Source: Neotabrizicola shimadae
Lineage (GTDB): Bacteria; Pseudomonadota; Alphaproteobacteria; Rhodobacterales; Rhodobacteraceae
Direction of reading: 5' to 3'
DNA length: 64,000 nt
Assembly (NCBI RefSeq): GCF_019623905.1
Contig: NZ_CP069370.1
Location: 1,922,001-1,986,000, forward strand
Positions 61,448 through 64,000 of this stretch are shown one piece after another. Below the pieces are notes generated by a model that worked only from the letters and a program-made list of their open reading frames with translations, was not told the DNA's origin and ran no database searches. How positions within the stretch are numbered: position 1 is the first letter of the stretch; every line of letters starts with the position of its first letter. Position numbers and translations under genes: made by a program.

Positions 61448-62334
61448 TGGCGCAGCGCTATGGCGGCAAATTCAGCCCCGGCGTGCAGCCGCAGCCCGAT
61501 CCCAAATCCCCTGCCCCACAGCCACCCAATGTCTATGACAACCGCCGCCCGGCCTCGTCGCGAGGGCGCACCAACATCCTGTTCCTGGCGCCCCTGCCCT
61601 TCCTCATCGCCGCCTTCACCGGCGATGCGCGCCACCTCGTCACCGGCCTCTCCGCCGCAGCCCTCCTGACGCTCGCCACCTGGCTCACCCGCGAAGGCAT
61701 CGTGGCGCAGGATGCCTACGACGCCCGCACCGTCGCCCGCCGCCCGGCCATCCCGCGCAAGATCTTCGGCGCCGTCATCACCGGTGCCGCGCTCGCCCTC
61801 GGCACCACGCTCTGGCAGCCGGGCTTCCTCCTCCCCGCCCTCGTCGGCCTTGCCGGCGCCGCGCTGCATCTCGGCGCCTTCGGCCCCGATCCCCTGCGCA
61901 ACAAGGGGATGGAGGGCGTCGACAGCTTCCAGACCGACCGCGTCGCCCGCGCGGTCGACGAGGCCGAGAAGTACATAACCGGCATGAAGGACGCGATCCT
62001 GCGCGCCAAGGACCCCGCGCTCGAAGCCCGGGTAGACCGGTTCGCCGCCACCGCCCGCCAGCTCTTCCGCAGCATCGAAAGCGATCCCGGCGACCTGACG
62101 GCCGCGCGCAAGTACCTCTCGGTCTATCTGATGGGTGCCCGCGACGCGACCGTGAAGTTTGCCGACCACTACGCCCGTGCCCGCGATCCAGAGGCCCGCG
62201 CCGAATACGAAGCCTTGCTCACCGACCTTGAAACCACCTTCGCCGGCCGCACCCAGGCGCTTCTGTCCAACGACCGCACCGACCTCGATGTCGAGATCTC
62301 GGTGCTGCGCGACCGGCTCAAACGCGATTTCTGA
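61447..62334 (+). CDS. XpaC-like (5-bromo-4-chloroindolyl phosphate hydrolysis) family membrane protein
   Basis: 295-aa protein with membrane segments at about 46-85 and 107-140 and a cytoplasmic helical domain (VDSFQTDRVARAVDEAEKYI in part, FADHYARARDPEARAEYEALL). XpaC-family genes are typically next to telA-like genes, as here. Biochemical role unknown despite the family name. Confidence 0.82.
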   Translation: MAQRYGGKFSPGVQPQPDPKSPAPQPPNVYDNRRPASSRGRTNILFLAPLPFLIAAFTGDARHLVTGLSAAALLTLATWLTREGIVAQDAYDARTVARRPAIPRKIFGAVITGAALALGTTLWQPGFLLPALVGLAGAALHLGAFGPDPLRNKGMEGVDSFQTDRVARAVDEAEKYITGMKDAILRAKDPALEARVDRFAATARQLFRSIESDPGDLTAARKYLSVYLMGARDATVKFADHYARARDPEARAEYEALLTDLETTFAGRTQALLSNDRTDLDVEISVLRDRLKRDF

Positions 62335-62347
62335 CAGGGAGTTTCCC

Positions 62348-63511
62348 ATGACCGATACCATCCGCGACCAGGCCGCCCAGGCCCTTGCCGAAGTCGAGAA
62401 GGTCACCGCCGTGCTGCTGCCCGAACCGGGCGGCGAGGTGGTGGCCCTGGAAGCCGCCTCCCCCGACCGCAAGGCCGAAATCGAACGCCGCATGGCCGAG
62501 CTTGACCTCGGCGACAGCCAGTCGATCATCGCCTTCGGCTCGAAAGCCCAGGCCGAGCTTCAGGTCATCAGCCAGGAAATGCTGGCCGACGTGAAGAACA
62601 AGGATGTGGGCCCGGCGGGCGATTCCTTGCGCGAAATCGTCTCCACCATACGCGGCTTTTCCGGCGAAGAGCTGGACGTGAACCGCAGCCGCAGCTGGTG
62701 GGAACGCCTGACCGGCGCCGCAGCCCCCATGGCGCAATTCATGGCGCGCTACGAAGAGGTTCAGACCCAGATCGACCGCATCACGGAGAACCTCCTCAGC
62801 CACGAACACAAGCTTCTGAAGGACGTGAAGGCGCTCGACATCCTCTACGCCAAGACGCTCAGCTTCTACGACGAGCTTGCGCTGTACATCGCGGCCGGCG
62901 AAGCCCGGCTGAAACAGGCGGATGAAACCGACATCCCGGCGAAAGAGGCTGCGGTGAAGGCCGCGCCGGAAAACGACCAGGTGCTGAAGGCGCAGGAGTT
63001 GCGCGACCTGCGCGCCGCCCGCGACGATCTGGAACGCCGCGTCCACGACCTGAAGCTGACGCGCCAGGTCACCATGCAGTCGCTGCCCTCGATCCGCCTG
63101 GTGCAGGAAAACGACAAGAGCCTGATCACCAAGATCAACTCCACCCTCGTCAACACCGTGCCGCTCTGGGAAACCCAGCTTGCCCAGGCCGTGACGATCC
63201 AGCGCTCGAAGGAAGCCGCCGAGGCACTGCGCGATGCCAACGACCTGACCAACGACCTGCTCACGAAGAACGCCGAGAACCTGCGCGAGGCCAACAAGGT
63301 GGTGCGCGAGGAAATGGAACGCGGCGTCTTCGACATCGAGGCGGTGCAGAAGGCCAACGAGACGCTCATCGCCACGGTCGAGGATTCCCTGCGCATCGCC
63401 GATGAAGGCAAGGCCCGCCGCGCCGCGGCCGAGGAGACCTTGGTGAAGCTGGAAACCACGCTGCGCGACACGCTGTCGGCGGCTTCGGCCCGCCCCGCCG
63501 CCGCCGGTTGA
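62348..63511 (+). CDS. Toxic anion (tellurite) resistance protein TelA-like
   Basis: 387-aa coiled-coil-rich protein of the TelA/KlaA family: WWERLTGAAAPMAQFMARYEEVQ, YDELALYIAAGEARL, MQSLPSIRLVQENDKSLITK in part, and AVQKANETLIATVEDSLRIA. Linked in other bacteria to tellurite and antibiotic tolerance and membrane stress. AGGGAG before the ATG. Third gene of the operon with the 26-aa protein and XpaC-like. Confidence 0.9.
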   Translation: MTDTIRDQAAQALAEVEKVTAVLLPEPGGEVVALEAASPDRKAEIERRMAELDLGDSQSIIAFGSKAQAELQVISQEMLADVKNKDVGPAGDSLREIVSTIRGFSGEELDVNRSRSWWERLTGAAAPMAQFMARYEEVQTQIDRITENLLSHEHKLLKDVKALDILYAKTLSFYDELALYIAAGEARLKQADETDIPAKEAAVKAAPENDQVLKAQELRDLRAARDDLERRVHDLKLTRQVTMQSLPSIRLVQENDKSLITKINSTLVNTVPLWETQLAQAVTIQRSKEAAEALRDANDLTNDLLTKNAENLREANKVVREEMERGVFDIEAVQKANETLIATVEDSLRIADEGKARRAAAEETLVKLETTLRDTLSAASARPAAAG

Positions 63512-63604
63512 TCCGGCACTGCCCTGCCGCCCGGCACCGCTGCGGTGCGGCAGGGATTCACACCGCGCGCCGCGCATGGAATAACCGGCTTGGGCAAGTC
63601 GGGC

Positions 63605-64000
63605 ATGGGGAATCAGGTGGGGCCAGTACCAGGGGCAGTCGCGGGCCAGCCGCGACCCAATCGCCACAGGCTGACGGCCGCGCTCGGACTGGTCCTGTCC
63701 CTCGCCGCTTGCGTCGCCACCACACCGCAGCCGCAGGTGCAGCAACCCGCGCGGCCCGTGACACCCACCCCCACGGCGCAGGCCTCTGCCGCCTCGCAAA
63801 CGGCCAAGGCCTATTACGACCGTGTCCAGGCCGTCCTTCTGTCGCGCGGCCTGCTGCGAACCGATGGCGGCGGCCCGGACACGCCCTTCACCGACAGGAT
63901 GCTGGCCGAAAACTTCATGACCATCGCGCTCTATGACGAATACGCGCGCGGCCCCACCGGCCCGGTCCAGCGCCAGACGCCCAGCCTGCTGCGCCGATGG
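63605..64000 (+). CDS. DUF2927 lipoprotein, N-terminal part
   Basis: Partial: 132 codons, open at the window end. After a polar 20-residue start, a leader ends LSLAAC (lipobox, Cys about residue 37), then a Thr/Pro/Gln-rich linker and the beginning of the DUF2927 domain (DTPFTDRMLAENFMTIALYDEY). Common in Rhodobacterales, function unknown. Start at ATG 63605 is not backed by a good ribosome site. Confidence 0.75.
   Translation, partial: MGNQVGPVPGAVAGQPRPNRHRLTAALGLVLSLAACVATTPQPQVQQPARPVTPTPTAQASAASQTAKAYYDRVQAVLLSRGLLRTDGGGPDTPFTDRMLAENFMTIALYDEYARGPTGPVQRQTPSLLRRW

Overview
This 64 kb window is chromosomal DNA from a high-GC alphaproteobacterium, most likely a member of the Rhodobacterales (Rhodobacter/Paracoccus-like). 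The reasons are a ferredoxin very close to what I recall of Rhodobacter capsulatus ferredoxin VI, an alphaproteobacterial LexA box (GTTC-N7-GTTC), an FNR-type box, DUF1127 small proteins, a DUF2927 lipoprotein and an alphaproteobacterial RNase P RNA. The placement is inference from gene content, not from a marker-gene tree. Genes are dense, often overlap by 1-4 nt and lie on both strands.

Left part (1-23.5 kb). This is mostly housekeeping and catabolic genes: the end of a polyamine-type binding protein, an amidase, Kdo transferase (waaA), a 2'-5' RNA ligase gene broken by an in-frame TAG, a histone-deacetylase-like hydrolase, a Nudix hydrolase and a [2Fe-2S] ferredoxin. A SOS-box-controlled OB-fold protein resembling the tail of DnaE2 follows. 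Next come a trimethylamine-dehydrogenase-like flavoprotein coupled to an MttB-family methyltransferase, PPK2, a small envelope cluster (outer membrane barrel, DUF2092, 68-aa secreted protein), an AraC regulator, a periplasmic arylsulfatase, a four-domain envelope protein and succinyl-CoA:3-oxoacid CoA-transferase (scoAB). Between the sulfatase and the envelope protein lies a tRNA-Leu(UAA) gene interrupted by a 231-nt group I intron.

Centre (23.8-37.4 kb). This is a complete-looking Tad/Flp pilus locus, all on the plus strand: four identical flp pilin genes in an exact 468-bp tandem array, a fifth diverged pilin-like gene, cpaB, cpaC (secretin), an OmpA-family lipoprotein, cpaE/tadZ, cpaF/tadA, tadB, tadC, two TPR lipoproteins, the prepilin peptidase cpaA/tadV and an AAA ATPase. 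TadE/F/G minor pilins are not in the window.

Right part (37.5-64 kb). Here are folate and magnesium genes, two purine-type deaminases flanking a 906-aa RTX-type protein built from five GYGWW modules with an FNR-type box upstream, a HisN-like phosphatase, an XRE regulator facing a quinone reductase across a nested palindrome, rpmG, a Bax-inhibitor-1 family protein, a LysR regulator, rnpB, gatCA, a DUF4166/DCC/ceramidase-like group, tadA (tRNA deaminase), rluB, and a tellurite-resistance-like group (a 26-aa membrane protein, XpaC-like, TelA-like). The window ends inside a DUF2927 lipoprotein gene. No CRISPR array, insertion sequence or prophage was seen.
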